64,000 nt of DNA, from assembly GCA_022785125.1 (NCBI GenBank), contig JALFRA010000020.1, positions 1 to 64,000 on the forward strand. The letters run 5' to 3'. Under the pieces are notes generated by a model. It was not told the origin of the DNA, ran no database searches, and saw nothing but the letters and a program-made list of their open reading frames with translations. Source of the DNA: Clostridiales bacterium (lineage in GTDB: Bacteria; Bacillota; Clostridia; Oscillospirales; Oscillospiraceae). Within the stretch, counting starts at the first letter, position 1. Each line of letters begins with the position of its first letter. The position numbers were made by a program, and so were the translations under genes. Below, piece after piece: positions 42,395-51,597 of this stretch.

Positions 42395-43144
42395 ATGCGC
42401 ATCATCATCTCCCCCGCCAAAAAAATGCGGGTGGACATCGACAGTTTCGCCCCCAAGGGCCTGCCCGCCTTTCTGCCCGAGACCAGGCGGCTGCTGGCGG
42501 CTTTAACGGAAATGGACGGCCCCCAGCTGCAAAAGCTGTGGAAGTGCAACGACTCCATCGCCGCCCTCAATCTGGAGCGGCTGGCCCACATGGACCTGGA
42601 GAAGAACCTCACCCCCGCCCTGCTGTCCTACGAGGGCATCCAGTACCAGTACATGGCCCCCGGCGTCTTTGACCGGGAACAGCTGGACTATGTGAAGGAG
42701 CACCTGCGCATCCTCTCCGGCTTCTACGGGCTGCTGCGTCCCTTTGATGGGGTAACTCCCTACCGCCTGGAGATGGCCGCCCCCCTGAAGGTGGACGGCC
42801 ACAAGGACCTGTACGCCTTCTGGGGAAGCAAGCTGGCAGAGGCTCTGGCCGCTGAGACCGACCTGGTGGTCAATCTGGCCTCCAAGGAATACAGCAAAGC
42901 GGTCTCTCCCCATCTCCCCCCTTCCGTAACCTTCCTCACCTGCACCTTTGGCGAGGAGAAGGACGGCAAGGTGGTGGAAAAGGGCACCATGTGCAAGATG
43001 GCCCGGGGAGAGATGGTCCGCTGGATGGCGGAGCATAATATCCATCAGGCGGAGGAGCTCCAGGCCTTCGATCAGCTGGGCTATGCCTTCTCCCCTGCCT
43101 ATTCCGATCCCCAACACTACGTTTTTCTAAAGGAGGAACCCTGA
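42395..43144 (+). CDS. yaaA: YaaA family peroxide stress protein
   Basis: A 249-residue DUF328/YaaA protein with the family start IIISPAKKM, then LLSYEGIQYQYM, FYGLLRPFDGVTPYRLEM, NLASKEYSKAV, and MVRWMAEHNI near the end. In E. coli YaaA lowers free iron during peroxide stress and binds DNA. It lies 1 bp upstream of the peroxidase gene bcp, which supports a shared oxidative-stress role. AGGAGGG precedes the ATG. Confidence 0.92.
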   Translation: MRIIISPAKKMRVDIDSFAPKGLPAFLPETRRLLAALTEMDGPQLQKLWKCNDSIAALNLERLAHMDLEKNLTPALLSYEGIQYQYMAPGVFDREQLDYVKEHLRILSGFYGLLRPFDGVTPYRLEMAAPLKVDGHKDLYAFWGSKLAEALAAETDLVVNLASKEYSKAVSPHLPPSVTFLTCTFGEEKDGKVVEKGTMCKMARGEMVRWMAEHNIHQAEELQAFDQLGYAFSPAYSDPQHYVFLKEEP

Positions 43145-43145
43145 T

Positions 43146-43604
43146 ATGCTGGAAGTGGGAACCCTTGCTCCCGACTTTACCCTGCCCGATAAGGAGGGCA
43201 ACCCCGTCACCCTGTCTCAGTTCAGAGGCAAGCGGGTGGTGGTCTATTTCTATCCCCGGGACAACACCCCCGGCTGCACCCGTCAGGCCTGCGGCTATGC
43301 CGCCGCCTACGACGAATTCCAGGCCCTTGACACGGTGGTCATCGGCATCAGCAAGGACTCGGTGGCCTCCCACCAGAAATTTGCCCAGAAGCACGAGCTG
43401 CCCTTCATCCTGCTGTCCGACCCGGAGCTGACCGCCATTCAGGCCTACGGCGTATGGCAGGAGAAGAAGAACTACGGTAAGGTGTCCATGGGGGTGGTCC
43501 GCTCCACCTTCGTCATCAACGCCGACGGCGTCATCGAAAAGGTGATGCCCAAGGTGAAGCCGGATACCAACGCCGCCGACATTTTGGCTTACCTGCGAGG
43601 ATAA
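43146..43604 (+). CDS. bcp: Thioredoxin-dependent thiol peroxidase (Bcp/PrxQ)
   Basis: A 152-residue peroxiredoxin reducing H2O2 and organic peroxides. Peroxidatic Cys44 lies in FYPRDNTPGCTRQACG with resolving Cys49 five residues on, the usual PrxQ arrangement, and the C-terminal half has VRSTFVINADGVI. It is cytosolic and regenerated by thioredoxin. It is the last gene of the operon, and its stop lies in the stem of the following terminator. Confidence 0.95.
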   Translation: MLEVGTLAPDFTLPDKEGNPVTLSQFRGKRVVVYFYPRDNTPGCTRQACGYAAAYDEFQALDTVVIGISKDSVASHQKFAQKHELPFILLSDPELTAIQAYGVWQEKKNYGKVSMGVVRSTFVINADGVIEKVMPKVKPDTNAADILAYLRG

Positions 43605-43637
43605 AAAAGGTGCCCTCCGGTGGAGGGCACCTTTTTT
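43603..43637. terminator. Bidirectional terminator between bcp and ECF S component gene
   Basis: AAAAAAGGTGCCCTCC-GGT-GGAGGGCACCTTTTTT is a perfect 16-bp stem with T runs on both strands. Confidence 0.92.
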
Positions 43638-43638
43638 A

Positions 43639-44211
43639 TCAGAAATTGTGGCTCTTCCTTTTGCGGGAGGACATCTCCGCTCCGGCCCCGGCATGGCTGA
43701 GCACCGGCAGCAGCACAACACCCACAACGATACCGCTCAGCCCCTGCACCACGTTGAAGGGCACGCCCGCCAGCACTGCCGTCGCGGCGGCAGTCAGGTC
43801 GCTGCCTGCCAGCGTCATCATCCCCACTTCATAGAGGAAATAGCCGGCAACCATCACCGCTTCGGCGGGAATGCCGCACAGAATCACACGCAACGGCAGA
43901 GAGATGTGCTCCCGCTTCAGGCAAAGGCGGTAGAGGCTCCCGCCCACCAGCGCCGTCAGGGCCTTGATGGCAAAGGTCCCCGGCACCCATGCCGTGAAGC
44001 CGCTGAACAGATCGGCCAACATAGACCCGATTCCGGCAGCCGCCGCACCCAGCCCCGGCCCCAACAGAATGCCGCAGATCAGCACCATACTGTCACCCAG
44101 GTGGATGTATCCCAGGGTCGGGGTGGGGATTCGGATCACCATGGTCGCCGCAGTGGTCAGCGCTGCAAGCAGCGCCGCCATGACCATACGTCTGGTTTTT
44201 TGATTCACCAT
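43639..44211 (-). CDS. ECF transporter S component
   Basis: A 190-residue membrane protein with six helices. The first, starting TRRMVMAALLAALTTAATMV, carries the AAxxA-like contact for EcfT, and YIHLGDSMVLICGILLGPGLG plus ADLFSGFTAWVPGTFAIKAL are typical of S components of the HmpT/PanT/CblT-like group. It would bind one vitamin and pair with the EcfA1-A2-T module at 19.5-22.3 kb. The ligand is not assignable. The start at 44211 gives a normal N-terminus; GAAGG lies about 10 nt upstream. Confidence 0.85.
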   Translation of the reverse strand: MVNQKTRRMVMAALLAALTTAATMVIRIPTPTLGYIHLGDSMVLICGILLGPGLGAAAAGIGSMLADLFSGFTAWVPGTFAIKALTALVGGSLYRLCLKREHISLPLRVILCGIPAEAVMVAGYFLYEVGMMTLAGSDLTAAATAVLAGVPFNVVQGLSGIVVGVVLLPVLSHAGAGAEMSSRKRKSHNF

Positions 44212-44259
44212 ACTGGAACGCCTTCTTTCTGTTTTTCTTCTGTGCCTCCAGTATAGTTC

Positions 44260-44313
44260 CAATCTGATCTTTTTAAAAGCGTCAATTTTATTCTATTTTA
44301 TAAGGTCAGATTG
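44260..44313 (-). promoter_or_regulatory. Spaced inverted repeat upstream of ECF S component gene
   Basis: CAATCTGA (44260-44267) and TCAGATTG (44306-44313) flank an AT-rich 38 bp that contains TTGACG on the minus strand. This could be a repressor site around the promoter. No riboswitch consensus is recognised here. Confidence 0.35.
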
Positions 44314-44325
44314 TGTGCCTATCCC

Positions 44326-44366
44326 AAAAAGTCAGCGCCCGCCGACGTTGTCGGCAGGCGCTGATT
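44326..44366 (-). terminator. Terminator of the cysE-cysS operon
   Basis: On the minus strand TCAGCGCC... pairs with ...GGCGCTGA around an inner CCGAC/GTCGG stem, and TTTTT follows. Confidence 0.8.
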
Positions 44367-44373
44367 TCATAAC

Positions 44374-45786
44374 TTATACCCGGGTCCAGGTGGTCCCTTC
44401 CTTGCTGTCCTTGATCTCCACGCCCATCTCCTTGAGCTGATCCCGGATGGCGTCGGCGGTGGCCCAGTCCTTGGCCTTTTTGGCCTCCAGGCGCTTGGCG
44501 ATGAGGGCCTCGATCTCCTCGGCGCCCTCCACCGGGGCGGCAGCCTTCTCCCGGAGGGCGGCGGCCTTCTCCAGCAGGTTCAGGCCCAGCACGGTGTCAA
44601 AGCTGCCGATGAGGGCCCGCTTGGTGGCGTCGTTCACGTCGGCCTTGAGCACGTCGTACAGGGCGGTGACACCCAGGGAGGTGTTCAGGTCGTTGCCCAC
44701 CGCCTCGATAAAAGCGGCCTTGTACCGGGCGGCGGCCTCCTCGTCCACCGGGGCGGGGTCGTCGGACAGGGCGGCCACCCGGGCCACCAGCTTGTCGTAG
44801 GCCACCTTGGCGTTCTCCAGGTTCTCCCAGGAGAACACCAGACCCTTACGATAGTGGGACTGGAGGCAGAAGAAGCGGTAAACCAGCGGATCGTACCCCT
44901 TCTCCTCCAGCAGGGAGACGGTGAGGAACTCGCCCTTGGACTTGCTCATCTTGCCGTCGTTGGTGTTCAGGTGGTGGACGTGCATCCAGTATTTGCACCA
45001 GGGATGGCCCAGATAGGCCTCAGACTGGGCGATCTCGTTGGTGTGGTGGGGGAAGGCGTTGTCGATACCGCCGCAGTGGAGGTCCAGATACTCACCGGCA
45101 TACTTCATGGAGATGCAGGAGCACTCGATATGCCAGCCGGGATAGCCCACGCCCCAGGGGGAGTCCCACTTCAGGGCCTGATCCTCAAACTTGGACTTGG
45201 TGAACCACAGCACAAAGTCATTCTTGTTGCGCTTGTTGGTGTCCTCCTCCACGCCCTCGCGGACGCCCACGGCCAGGTCCTCCTCGTCGTGGTCGTTGAA
45301 CACATAGTATTTCTCCAGCTTGGAGGTGTCAAAGTACACGTTGCCACCGGCCACATAGGCGTAGCCAGTATCCAGCAGCTTGGTGATGACCTTGATATAG
45401 TCGTCGATCATGCCGGTGGCGGGCTGCACCACCTCGGGATACTTGATGTTCAGCTTCTTGCAGTCGGCAAAGAAGGCGTCGGTGTAGAACTGGGCGATCT
45501 CCATCACGCTCTTGTGTTCCCGCTTGGCGCCCTTCACCATCTTGTCCTCGCCGGTGTCGGCGTCGGAGGCCAGGTGGCCCACATCTGTGATGTTCATGAT
45601 CCGCTTCACGTCGTAGCCCTCGTAGCGGAGGAATTTCTCCAGCACGTCCTCCATCAGGTAGCTGCGCAGGTTGCCGATGTGGGCGAAGTGGTACACCGTG
45701 GGTCCGCAGGTGTACATGGTCACCTTGCCCGGCTCGTGGGGGATAAAGTCCTCTTTCTTGTGGCTTGCGGAGTTATACAGTTTCAT
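44374..45786 (-). CDS. cysS: Cysteinyl-tRNA synthetase
   Basis: A 470-residue class I synthetase charging tRNA-Cys. The HIGH-like motif is HIGN (36-39), zinc ligand Cys27 is in TCGPTVY with others in WHIECSCISM and HCGGIDNAFPHH, KMSKS is intact, and the C-terminal helical anticodon domain is complete. The start at 45786 has AAGGAGCG 7 nt upstream; the frame is open 14 codons further without a better site. It lies 13 bp after cysE under the same T-box. Confidence 0.96.
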   Translation of the reverse strand: MKLYNSASHKKEDFIPHEPGKVTMYTCGPTVYHFAHIGNLRSYLMEDVLEKFLRYEGYDVKRIMNITDVGHLASDADTGEDKMVKGAKREHKSVMEIAQFYTDAFFADCKKLNIKYPEVVQPATGMIDDYIKVITKLLDTGYAYVAGGNVYFDTSKLEKYYVFNDHDEEDLAVGVREGVEEDTNKRNKNDFVLWFTKSKFEDQALKWDSPWGVGYPGWHIECSCISMKYAGEYLDLHCGGIDNAFPHHTNEIAQSEAYLGHPWCKYWMHVHHLNTNDGKMSKSKGEFLTVSLLEEKGYDPLVYRFFCLQSHYRKGLVFSWENLENAKVAYDKLVARVAALSDDPAPVDEEAAARYKAAFIEAVGNDLNTSLGVTALYDVLKADVNDATKRALIGSFDTVLGLNLLEKAAALREKAAAPVEGAEEIEALIAKRLEAKKAKDWATADAIRDQLKEMGVEIKDSKEGTTWTRV

Positions 45787-45799
45787 GGCAATTCGCTCC

Positions 45800-46465
45800 T
45801 TATTGATTTTGGCTTCTGGCCTGTTCATCCATCAGTTTTTCCAGCCACTCCAGCCGGGAACTGATGGCCTGCAATTCTTTCTGTACCGGGTCGGTGACGT
45901 GGATCTGGTCCACGGAGGAGGCGTAGTCCACCTTCTCCCCGGCGATACGCACCACCCGGGCGGGCACGCCCACGGCGGTGGCGTTGGGCGGGATCTCGCT
46001 GAGCACCACCGCGTTGGCGGCAATGCGGGAGTTGTCTCCCACCTTGAAGGGACCCAGTACCTTGGCGCCGGTAGACACCAGCACGTTGTTGCCCAGGGTG
46101 GGATGGCGCTTGCCCTGGTCCTTGCCGGTACCGCCCAGAGTGACACCGTGGTAGATGAGGCAGTCGTCGCCGATCTCGGCGGTCTCGCCGATGACGATGC
46201 CCATGCCGTGGTCAATGACGAACCGGCGGCCGATCTTGGCGCCGGGGTGGATCTCAATGCCGGTCCAGAACCGGCTCCACTGGCTGACGAACCGTGCCAG
46301 GAACTTCAGGTGGTGCCGGTAGAGGAAATGGGCCAGGCGGTGGTAGATGATGGCGTGTACGCCGGGATAGAGCAAAAAGATCTCCAGGCGGCTGCGGGCC
46401 GCCGGGTCGCGGGCCTGATAGGCCCGCAGGGTCTCGCCAAGTCGGGTCAGGGAAAACACCTCCAA
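45800..46465 (-). CDS. cysE: Serine O-acetyltransferase
   Basis: A 221-residue left-handed beta-helix enzyme making O-acetylserine for cysteine synthesis. GIEIHPGAKIGRRFVIDHGMGIVIGE starts the helix (split as GIEIHPGAKIG and FVIDHGMGIVIGE), and the catalytic His-Asp lies in YHGVTLGGTGKDQGKRHP. The frame begins at TTG 46465. A GGAGG at 46459-46463 lies inside the frame, 8 nt before a CTG at 46450, so translation could instead start there or at GTG 46459. It follows the Cys T-box terminator directly. Confidence 0.9.
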   Translation of the reverse strand: MEVFSLTRLGETLRAYQARDPAARSRLEIFLLYPGVHAIIYHRLAHFLYRHHLKFLARFVSQWSRFWTGIEIHPGAKIGRRFVIDHGMGIVIGETAEIGDDCLIYHGVTLGGTGKDQGKRHPTLGNNVLVSTGAKVLGPFKVGDNSRIAANAVVLSEIPPNATAVGVPARVVRIAGEKVDYASSVDQIHVTDPVQKELQAISSRLEWLEKLMDEQARSQNQ

Positions 46466-46695
46466 AAAGAAAAACGCCTCTTACGCATACGCATAAGAGG
46501 CGATCAGATCGCGGTTCCACTCTCATTTCTCACTCAAAGGCCGATGACGGGGCCAGCCGGGGGGCATCCACATCCCCCGCGCTCCCGGACGCACATTCTC
46601 CAGTTACTCCCTGGGACCGCTCTCAGCCGGTGACGTTCCCTCTCTGGCGGGTACTCGCTGGGTACTATTTCCGTTCCTCGCGCTATTAGGTTACC
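46464..46695 (-). promoter_or_regulatory. T-box leader, probably cysteine-specific
   Basis: The minus-strand leader contains AGAGTGGAACCGCG (46510-46523), the T-box antiterminator motif. A terminator hairpin follows (CGCCTCTTA 46475-46483 pairing with TAAGAGGCG 46494-46502) with TTTTTCTTTTT. Upstream is an AGTA-containing stem I region with AG-rich bulges. A TGC at 46591-46593 in AATGTGCGTCC is the likely specifier, matching cysteine. Uncharged tRNA-Cys would stabilise the antiterminator and turn on cysE-cysS. Confidence 0.9.
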
Positions 46696-46700
46696 ATAGT

Positions 46701-46729
46701 ATACTACCACGTTTTCCTTTTGGTGTCAA
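46701..46729 (-). promoter_or_regulatory. Promoter of T-box-cysE-cysS
   Basis: On the minus strand a consensus TTGACA (46724-46729) and TAGTAT (46701-46706) have a 17-nt spacer. It begins 2 bp after the end of the acetyltransferase gene. Confidence 0.8.
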
Positions 46730-46730
46730 G

Positions 46731-47366
46731 TTACCCAACGCCCGGGTCATACTTGACACAGAAGGCGGCCACATCGTCAAAGTCCCGCAGCTGCTCCTTC
46801 AGCTCCTCATGGCTCCAGTCCCACCACTGGATACGCAGGAGGGCAGCGATGGTGTCCTCGTCATACCGCCAGCCGATGTGACGGGCGGGTACGCCCCCTA
46901 CGATCTCATAGGGGGCTACGTCGTGGGTGACCACGGCGCCCGCCCCCACCACCGCACCGTGGCCCAGGGTGACCCCCGCCATGATAACGGCGTTGTGGCC
47001 GATCCACACGTCATTGCCCGTGGTGACATGGTGGTTGTCCCGCCGCCACTGGAGCAGAGCCTGATCGTCCGGCCCAAAACCATAGTGGGCGCAGCGGTAG
47101 GTGAAATGGTGGGCTGCCGCCCGGGTCTTGGCCGGGTGCTGCACCGGGTTGATGCGTACCCCGGTGGCAATGGAGTTGAACTTACCGATGTGGGAGTAGA
47201 TCACATCGTTGGACCCGAAGAGATAGGTGTAGTCCCCCACATGGGTCTCCTCCACGATACAGTGGTCCCCCAGCTCCACATACCGGCCAAAGGTGCAGTT
47301 TTTCACCACGCAGGTAGGATGAATCAGGGGCCGGTCTTCCTCCAGGGTCCTGGTAAAGTCCAGCAT
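46731..47366 (-). CDS. Hexapeptide-repeat acetyltransferase (xenobiotic/PhnE-type)
   Basis: A 211-residue left-handed beta-helix protein. Hexapeptide turns run through [21 protein letters not shown] and [20 protein letters not shown] (each quoted as part), with [13 protein letters not shown] as the acceptor-binding insert of the CatB/Vat/PhnO-like group and [19 protein letters not shown] near the C-terminus. It uses acetyl-CoA; the acceptor is unknown. Its ATG overlaps the pgsA stop as TAATG. Confidence 0.83.
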   Translation of the reverse strand: MLDFTRTLEEDRPLIHPTCVVKNCTFGRYVELGDHCIVEETHVGDYTYLFGSNDVIYSHIGKFNSIATGVRINPVQHPAKTRAAAHHFTYRCAHYGFGPDDQALLQWRRDNHHVTTGNDVWIGHNAVIMAGVTLGHGAVVGAGAVVTHDVAPYEIVGGVPARHIGWRYDEDTIAALLRIQWWDWSHEELKEQLRDFDDVAAFCVKYDPGVG

Positions 47367-47893
47367 TACAGCTTACTCCAGTCGATGACATCCTTATTTT
47401 TTACAAAATACTCGATGCCGGAGTAGATGGTGGTAGCCAAAATGACGGCCACGCACACCACGTCCAGGGTCAGGTGGTGGAACACCAGCATGAGGCAGAT
47501 GCACACCATGGTGGAAGCAGTCTTGATCTTACCCGACCAGGCGGCGGCAATGACCCTTCCCCGCTCCACAGCGATGAGCCGCAGGCCGGTGACGGCGAAT
47601 TCCCGCACCACCACGATGAGCAGGGCCCAGGCAGGGAAACGGTTCATCTCCACGAACCACAGCATGGCGGCCATGACCAGCATCTTGTCCGCCAGAGGGT
47701 CCATGAACTTGCCGAAGTCGGTGATCATGTTGTAGTGACGGGCAATATAGCCGTCCACAAAATCGGTGACGCTGGCCAGGATGAACACAGCCAGAGCATA
47801 GTACATATGGAAGGGGAACTGGAGGTAGAGCACCACCAGAAAGACGGGGATGAGCAGTACCCGAAGCAAAGTCAGCTTATTGGCGGTATTCAA
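47366..47893 (-). CDS. pgsA: CDP-diacylglycerol-glycerol-3-phosphate 3-phosphatidyltransferase
   Basis: A 175-residue membrane enzyme making phosphatidylglycerol phosphate. The start [16 protein letters not shown] is canonical PgsA, and the CDP-alcohol signature has Asp44, Asp47, Gly48, Arg52, Asp65 and Asp69 in [10 protein letters not shown] and MDPLADK. About five helices are visible. TTG start at 47893 with GAGGAG 9 nt upstream, inside the end of rimO. The rimO-pgsA-recA order supports the name over the paralog at 16227. Confidence 0.93.
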   Translation of the reverse strand: MNTANKLTLLRVLLIPVFLVVLYLQFPFHMYYALAVFILASVTDFVDGYIARHYNMITDFGKFMDPLADKMLVMAAMLWFVEMNRFPAWALLIVVVREFAVTGLRLIAVERGRVIAAAWSGKIKTASTMVCICLMLVFHHLTLDVVCVAVILATTIYSGIEYFVKNKDVIDWSKL

Positions 47894-47899
47894 ACTATG

Positions 47900-49219
47900 T
47901 CACTCCTCTATTTCCCCGGTCAGATCACCATCACTGGTGCCGGTAATACGCACATTGACAAAGGTCCCCGCAGGCACCAGGCCGGCGGCGGTAAAGAACA
48001 CCTTGCCGTCCACGTCGGGGGAATCAGCATAGGAACGGCCGGCGTAGCAGCCCATCTCCTGATCAAAGCCCTCGCACAGCACCTCCAGGGTCTCCCCCAG
48101 GCGGCTCTCGTTCCAGGCGTCCATCACCCGGCTCTGGAGCTCCACCAGCAGCTCCACCCGCCGCTTGGCGGTATCCGGGTCCACCTGGTCGGGCATAGTT
48201 GCGGCGGGGGTCCCCTCTTCAGGAGAGAACTGGAAGATACCCGCCCGCTCGATGCCGCTCTCCCGCAGGAAGTCGCACAGCTCCTCAAACTCCTCCTCCG
48301 TCTCACCGGGCAGGCCGCAGATGAGGGAGGTACGCAGCACCAGACCGGGCAGCCGGTCCCGCAGCTTCTTCAGCAGGGCGATGATCTCCGCCTTGGTGGA
48401 GCGGCGGTTCATGGCCTTGAGGATACGGTCATTGATATGCTGCAGGGGGATGTCGATATACTTGAGGATCTTGTGCTCCCGGGCGATGACGTCGATGAGG
48501 GCGTCATCCAGCTCATCGGGGTACAGATAGTGGAGCCGCACCCAGTGGAAGGGCAGCTTGCACAGCTCGGTCAGCAATTCGGGCAGCATCCGCTTGTGGT
48601 ACAGGTCGGTGCCGTACCGGGTGATATCCTGAGCAATGATGATAAGCTCCTGCACCCCGTCGTCGGCCAGCTTCTTGGCCTCGGAGAGCAGAGACTCCAT
48701 CGTGCGGCTGCGGTACCGTCCCCGGAGGGAGGGAATGACACAGTAGGCACACCGGTTGTCGCACCCCTCGGCGATCTTCAGGAAGGCGGTATAGGAGGGC
48801 GTGGAGACCATACGCGCTCCGTCCTCGATGGTGTGGTCGATATCCCCGAAGTAGGTGGGGGTATCCCCTTCCATAACGGACTCGATGGCGGGCACGATGT
48901 CGGTATAACTGCCGGTACCCAGGATGCCGTCGATCTCAGGCAGCTCCTCCAGGATCTCGTCCTGGTAGCGCTGGGTCAGACAGCCCGCCACCAGCAGCTT
49001 GCCCAGCTTGCCCTGTTCCTTCAGGGCAGCCAGCTCCAGAATATTCTGGATGGCCTCACTCTTGGCGGAATCAATAAAGCCGCAGGTATTGAGCACCGCC
49101 ACATCGGCCCCCTCGGCCTCGCCGGTCACGGTATGGCCGGCAGCCTTCACCAGGGCCATCATCTGCTCGGTATTCACCAAATTCTTGGCACAGCCAAGGG
49201 ATACAAATGCAATCTTCAA
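47900..49219 (-). CDS. rimO: Ribosomal protein uS12 methylthiotransferase RimO
   Basis: A 439-residue radical-SAM methylthiotransferase modifying an Asp of ribosomal protein S12. The N-terminal cluster cysteines are Cys10, Cys46 and Cys80, the radical-SAM cluster is CDNRCAYC (153-160), and the C-terminal TRAM domain includes YAGRSYADSPDVDGKVFF. RimO is separated from MiaB by this S12-type TRAM and by the SLGCAKNLVNTE start. Confidence 0.95.
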   Translation of the reverse strand: MKIAFVSLGCAKNLVNTEQMMALVKAAGHTVTGEAEGADVAVLNTCGFIDSAKSEAIQNILELAALKEQGKLGKLLVAGCLTQRYQDEILEELPEIDGILGTGSYTDIVPAIESVMEGDTPTYFGDIDHTIEDGARMVSTPSYTAFLKIAEGCDNRCAYCVIPSLRGRYRSRTMESLLSEAKKLADDGVQELIIIAQDITRYGTDLYHKRMLPELLTELCKLPFHWVRLHYLYPDELDDALIDVIAREHKILKYIDIPLQHINDRILKAMNRRSTKAEIIALLKKLRDRLPGLVLRTSLICGLPGETEEEFEELCDFLRESGIERAGIFQFSPEEGTPAATMPDQVDPDTAKRRVELLVELQSRVMDAWNESRLGETLEVLCEGFDQEMGCYAGRSYADSPDVDGKVFFTAAGLVPAGTFVNVRITGTSDGDLTGEIEE

Positions 49220-49231
49220 GAGACTGCCTCC

Positions 49232-49807
49232 TTATACGATGGTATATCTGCCCTCCCTGCGGGGGGGCATTTGGGGCTGCTGATCGGGATAGCCCAGGGT
49301 AATGGCCGCCACAAATTCTCCCTTGTCAGGAGCGAACCGCTCCTGAAAGGCGGGACCGAAGCCCATACGCTGGGGGGCGGACAGCCAACAGGAACCGATC
49401 CCCTTGTCCCAGGCGGCCAGCAGTATATTTTCAATGGCGGCAGACACGCTCTGCATGGCGCCGTCCCGGTCGGGATAGTCAGGCTTGAGGAAGAACACCA
49501 GCACACATACCGGCGCGCCTCCCAGGGTGGACAGGAACTTGTTGGTGATGCCAACCTGCTCCGGGTGGCGGGCAAAGCGCTGCTCCAGCACCGGAGTGAA
49601 CTTCTCCACCACCCCGCCCATGATGGCCTTGACCTCCTCCAGAGCTTCAGGGCTCCGGACGGCCACAAAGTGCCAGTGCTGCATATTGATGGCGGAGGGC
49701 GCGGCCAGACCGGCCTCCAGGATCTCCTTTAGATCGGCCTCCAGAATGGGATCTGCCTTGTAGCGGCGGATGCTGCGGCGGGTCATCAGGGCTTCGCGGG
49801 TATCCAT
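49232..49807 (-). CDS. Nitroreductase family flavoprotein
   Basis: A 191-residue FMN oxidoreductase. The N-terminal MTRRSIRRY motif binds FMN phosphate, AAPSAINMQHWHFVAV continues the fold, AAWDKGIGSCWLSA is the central helix, and ITLGYPDQQPQMPPR is the C-terminal strand. Likely reduces nitro compounds or quinones with NAD(P)H. The start at 49807 has GGAGGAATTC upstream and overlaps the recX stop as TGATG. Confidence 0.9.
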   Translation of the reverse strand: MDTREALMTRRSIRRYKADPILEADLKEILEAGLAAPSAINMQHWHFVAVRSPEALEEVKAIMGGVVEKFTPVLEQRFARHPEQVGITNKFLSTLGGAPVCVLVFFLKPDYPDRDGAMQSVSAAIENILLAAWDKGIGSCWLSAPQRMGFGPAFQERFAPDKGEFVAAITLGYPDQQPQMPPRREGRYTIV

Positions 49808-50457
49808 CAGAATTCCTCCTCCATGGCCGCGCCGTACCGGCGCAGGCCCTCCTTGATATCCTCCCACCGGAACCCCCGGCGGGCCAGGGCGTTGGCCGCC
49901 CGTTGATAACTTTTGGGGTCAGTGAGATCCGCTCCACGGAGTTTTTTCTGCAAAAACGCGTCGATGGCATCGTCGGGGGACTCCAGATCCTCCAGGACGC
50001 CGTCCCAATAGTCTCGGGGCACACCCCGGCGGTAGAGTTCGTCCCGGATGCGGGCCGGGCCCCACCCCTTGGCGGCGTAGTGGTCGGCCACTGTACGGGC
50101 ATAGGCCTCGTCGTTCAGGTAACCCAGCTCCTCCAGCCGGTCGGCCGCCGCTTCGGCGCTCTCCCGGTCAGCCAGAGGCTCCTTGTCCTTATTTCGGGGC
50201 CGGGCGGTCAGCTTGTCCACCAGTTCCTTTCGGGACAGGGGCCGGGCAGAAAGCAGGTCCAGGGCCTTGTCCCGCACGGCGGCGGCTCTGGCGGCCCGTC
50301 CCACCTGCTCCAGTTGCTCCGGACTCAGCTCCAGGCCGGAGCACAGTCCAAAGGCGACGATCTCATTTTCTGTGATGCGGAGGATGGTCCCATCCTCCAG
50401 GTGACACAGCCAGCGTCCTTGAATGCGCTCCGAGGGGGCCAGCTTACTGATCCGCAT
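49807..50457 (-). CDS. recX: Regulatory protein RecX
   Basis: A 216-residue helical protein that modulates RecA filaments. Three-helix repeats are visible: [38 protein letters not shown], and [19 protein letters not shown]. The start overlaps the end of recA by 14 bp, the usual coupling of recA and recX. Confidence 0.92.
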   Translation of the reverse strand: MRISKLAPSERIQGRWLCHLEDGTILRITENEIVAFGLCSGLELSPEQLEQVGRAARAAAVRDKALDLLSARPLSRKELVDKLTARPRNKDKEPLADRESAEAAADRLEELGYLNDEAYARTVADHYAAKGWGPARIRDELYRRGVPRDYWDGVLEDLESPDDAIDAFLQKKLRGADLTDPKSYQRAANALARRGFRWEDIKEGLRRYGAAMEEEF

Positions 50458-51556
50458 CCTCGAAGTCCTCGGCGGACACGTCTACCGCCCGGCCGGCGGC
50501 ACGGGCAGCGGCCCGGGCCTGGCTGCTCATCAGTTTGTAGGAATTCTTCCGGATGTCGGCCTCCAGCCGGTCCAGCACCTCCGGGTTGTCCTTCAGATAC
50601 TGCTTGGCGGCGTCCCGGCCCTGACCCAGACGGGTCTCACCCATGGCGAACCAGGACCCCGACTTCTGCACCAGGTCCAGCTTGGTGGCCAGATCCAGGA
50701 TCTCGCCCACTTTGGAGATGCCCTCGCCGTACATGATGTCAAACTCCGCCTCCTTGAAGGGAGGAGAAACTTTGTTCTTGACCACCTTGACCCGGGTGCG
50801 GTTACCAATGATCTCAGAGCCGTTCTTCAGAGACTCCACCCGGCGCACATCCATGCGGACGGAGGCGTAGAACTTCAGAGCCCGGCCGCCGGTGGTGACC
50901 TCCGGGTTGCCGTACATGACGCCCACCTTCTCACGCAGCTGGTTGATGAAGATGACCACACAATTGGTCTTGGCAATGGAGCCGGCCAGCTTCCGCAGAG
51001 CCTGGCTCATGAGGCGGGCCAGCAGACCCACATGGGAGTCGCCCATGTCGCCCTCGATCTCGGCACGGGGGGTCAGGGCAGCCACCGAGTCCACCACCAC
51101 CACGTCGATGGCGCCGGAGCGCACCAGGGCCTCACAGATCTCCAGGCCCTGCTCGCCGGTATCGGGCTGGGAGATGAGCATGGAGTCGATGTCCACCCCC
51201 AGAGCCCGGGCGTAGTAGGGGTCCAGAGCGTGCTCGGCGTCGATGAAGGCCACCTCGCCGCCCCGCTTCTGGGCCTCAGCCACGATGTGGAGGGCCAGAG
51301 TGGTCTTACCGGAGGACTCGGGGCCGTAAATCTCGATGATACGTCCTTTGGGGACGCCGCCGATGCCCAGGGCCAGGTCCAGGGACAGGGAGCCGGTGGG
51401 GATGGCCTCCACCACGATGTCGGCGTTGTCGCCCAGACGCATGATGGAGCCCTTGCCGTAGGCCTTCTCGATCTGGGCCATGGCGGTCTCCAGCGCCTTT
51501 TTCTTGTCAGAGGCGGGAGCGGCGCTCTCCACCACAGATTTCTTCTTGTCTGCCAT
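50444..51556 (-). CDS. recA: Recombinase RecA
   Basis: A 370-residue recombinase catalysing strand exchange and LexA co-proteolysis. Walker A is GPESSGKTT (78-86), Walker B lies in [12 protein letters not shown], loop L2 is in [21 protein letters not shown], quoted here as [15 protein letters not shown], and the C-terminus is acidic ([10 protein letters not shown]). It has a normal length with a slightly extended basic N-terminus. No SOS (LexA) box of the GAAC-N4-GTTC type was seen close upstream; transcription probably starts before DUF1385. Confidence 0.97.
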   Translation of the reverse strand: MADKKKSVVESAAPASDKKKALETAMAQIEKAYGKGSIMRLGDNADIVVEAIPTGSLSLDLALGIGGVPKGRIIEIYGPESSGKTTLALHIVAEAQKRGGEVAFIDAEHALDPYYARALGVDIDSMLISQPDTGEQGLEICEALVRSGAIDVVVVDSVAALTPRAEIEGDMGDSHVGLLARLMSQALRKLAGSIAKTNCVVIFINQLREKVGVMYGNPEVTTGGRALKFYASVRMDVRRVESLKNGSEIIGNRTRVKVVKNKVSPPFKEAEFDIMYGEGISKVGEILDLATKLDLVQKSGSWFAMGETRLGQGRDAAKQYLKDNPEVLDRLEADIRKNSYKLMSSQARAAARAAGRAVDVSAEDFEDADQ

Positions 51557-51597
51557 GTATCCTTTTCATCCTTTCACGGCGGGCCAGAAGCCCGCCC

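Noticed and set aside
43639-44374. Riboswitch before the ECF S-component gene
   Set aside because: The leader is short and AT-rich with only a widely spaced dyad; no compact aptamer-like folding or known consensus is visible.
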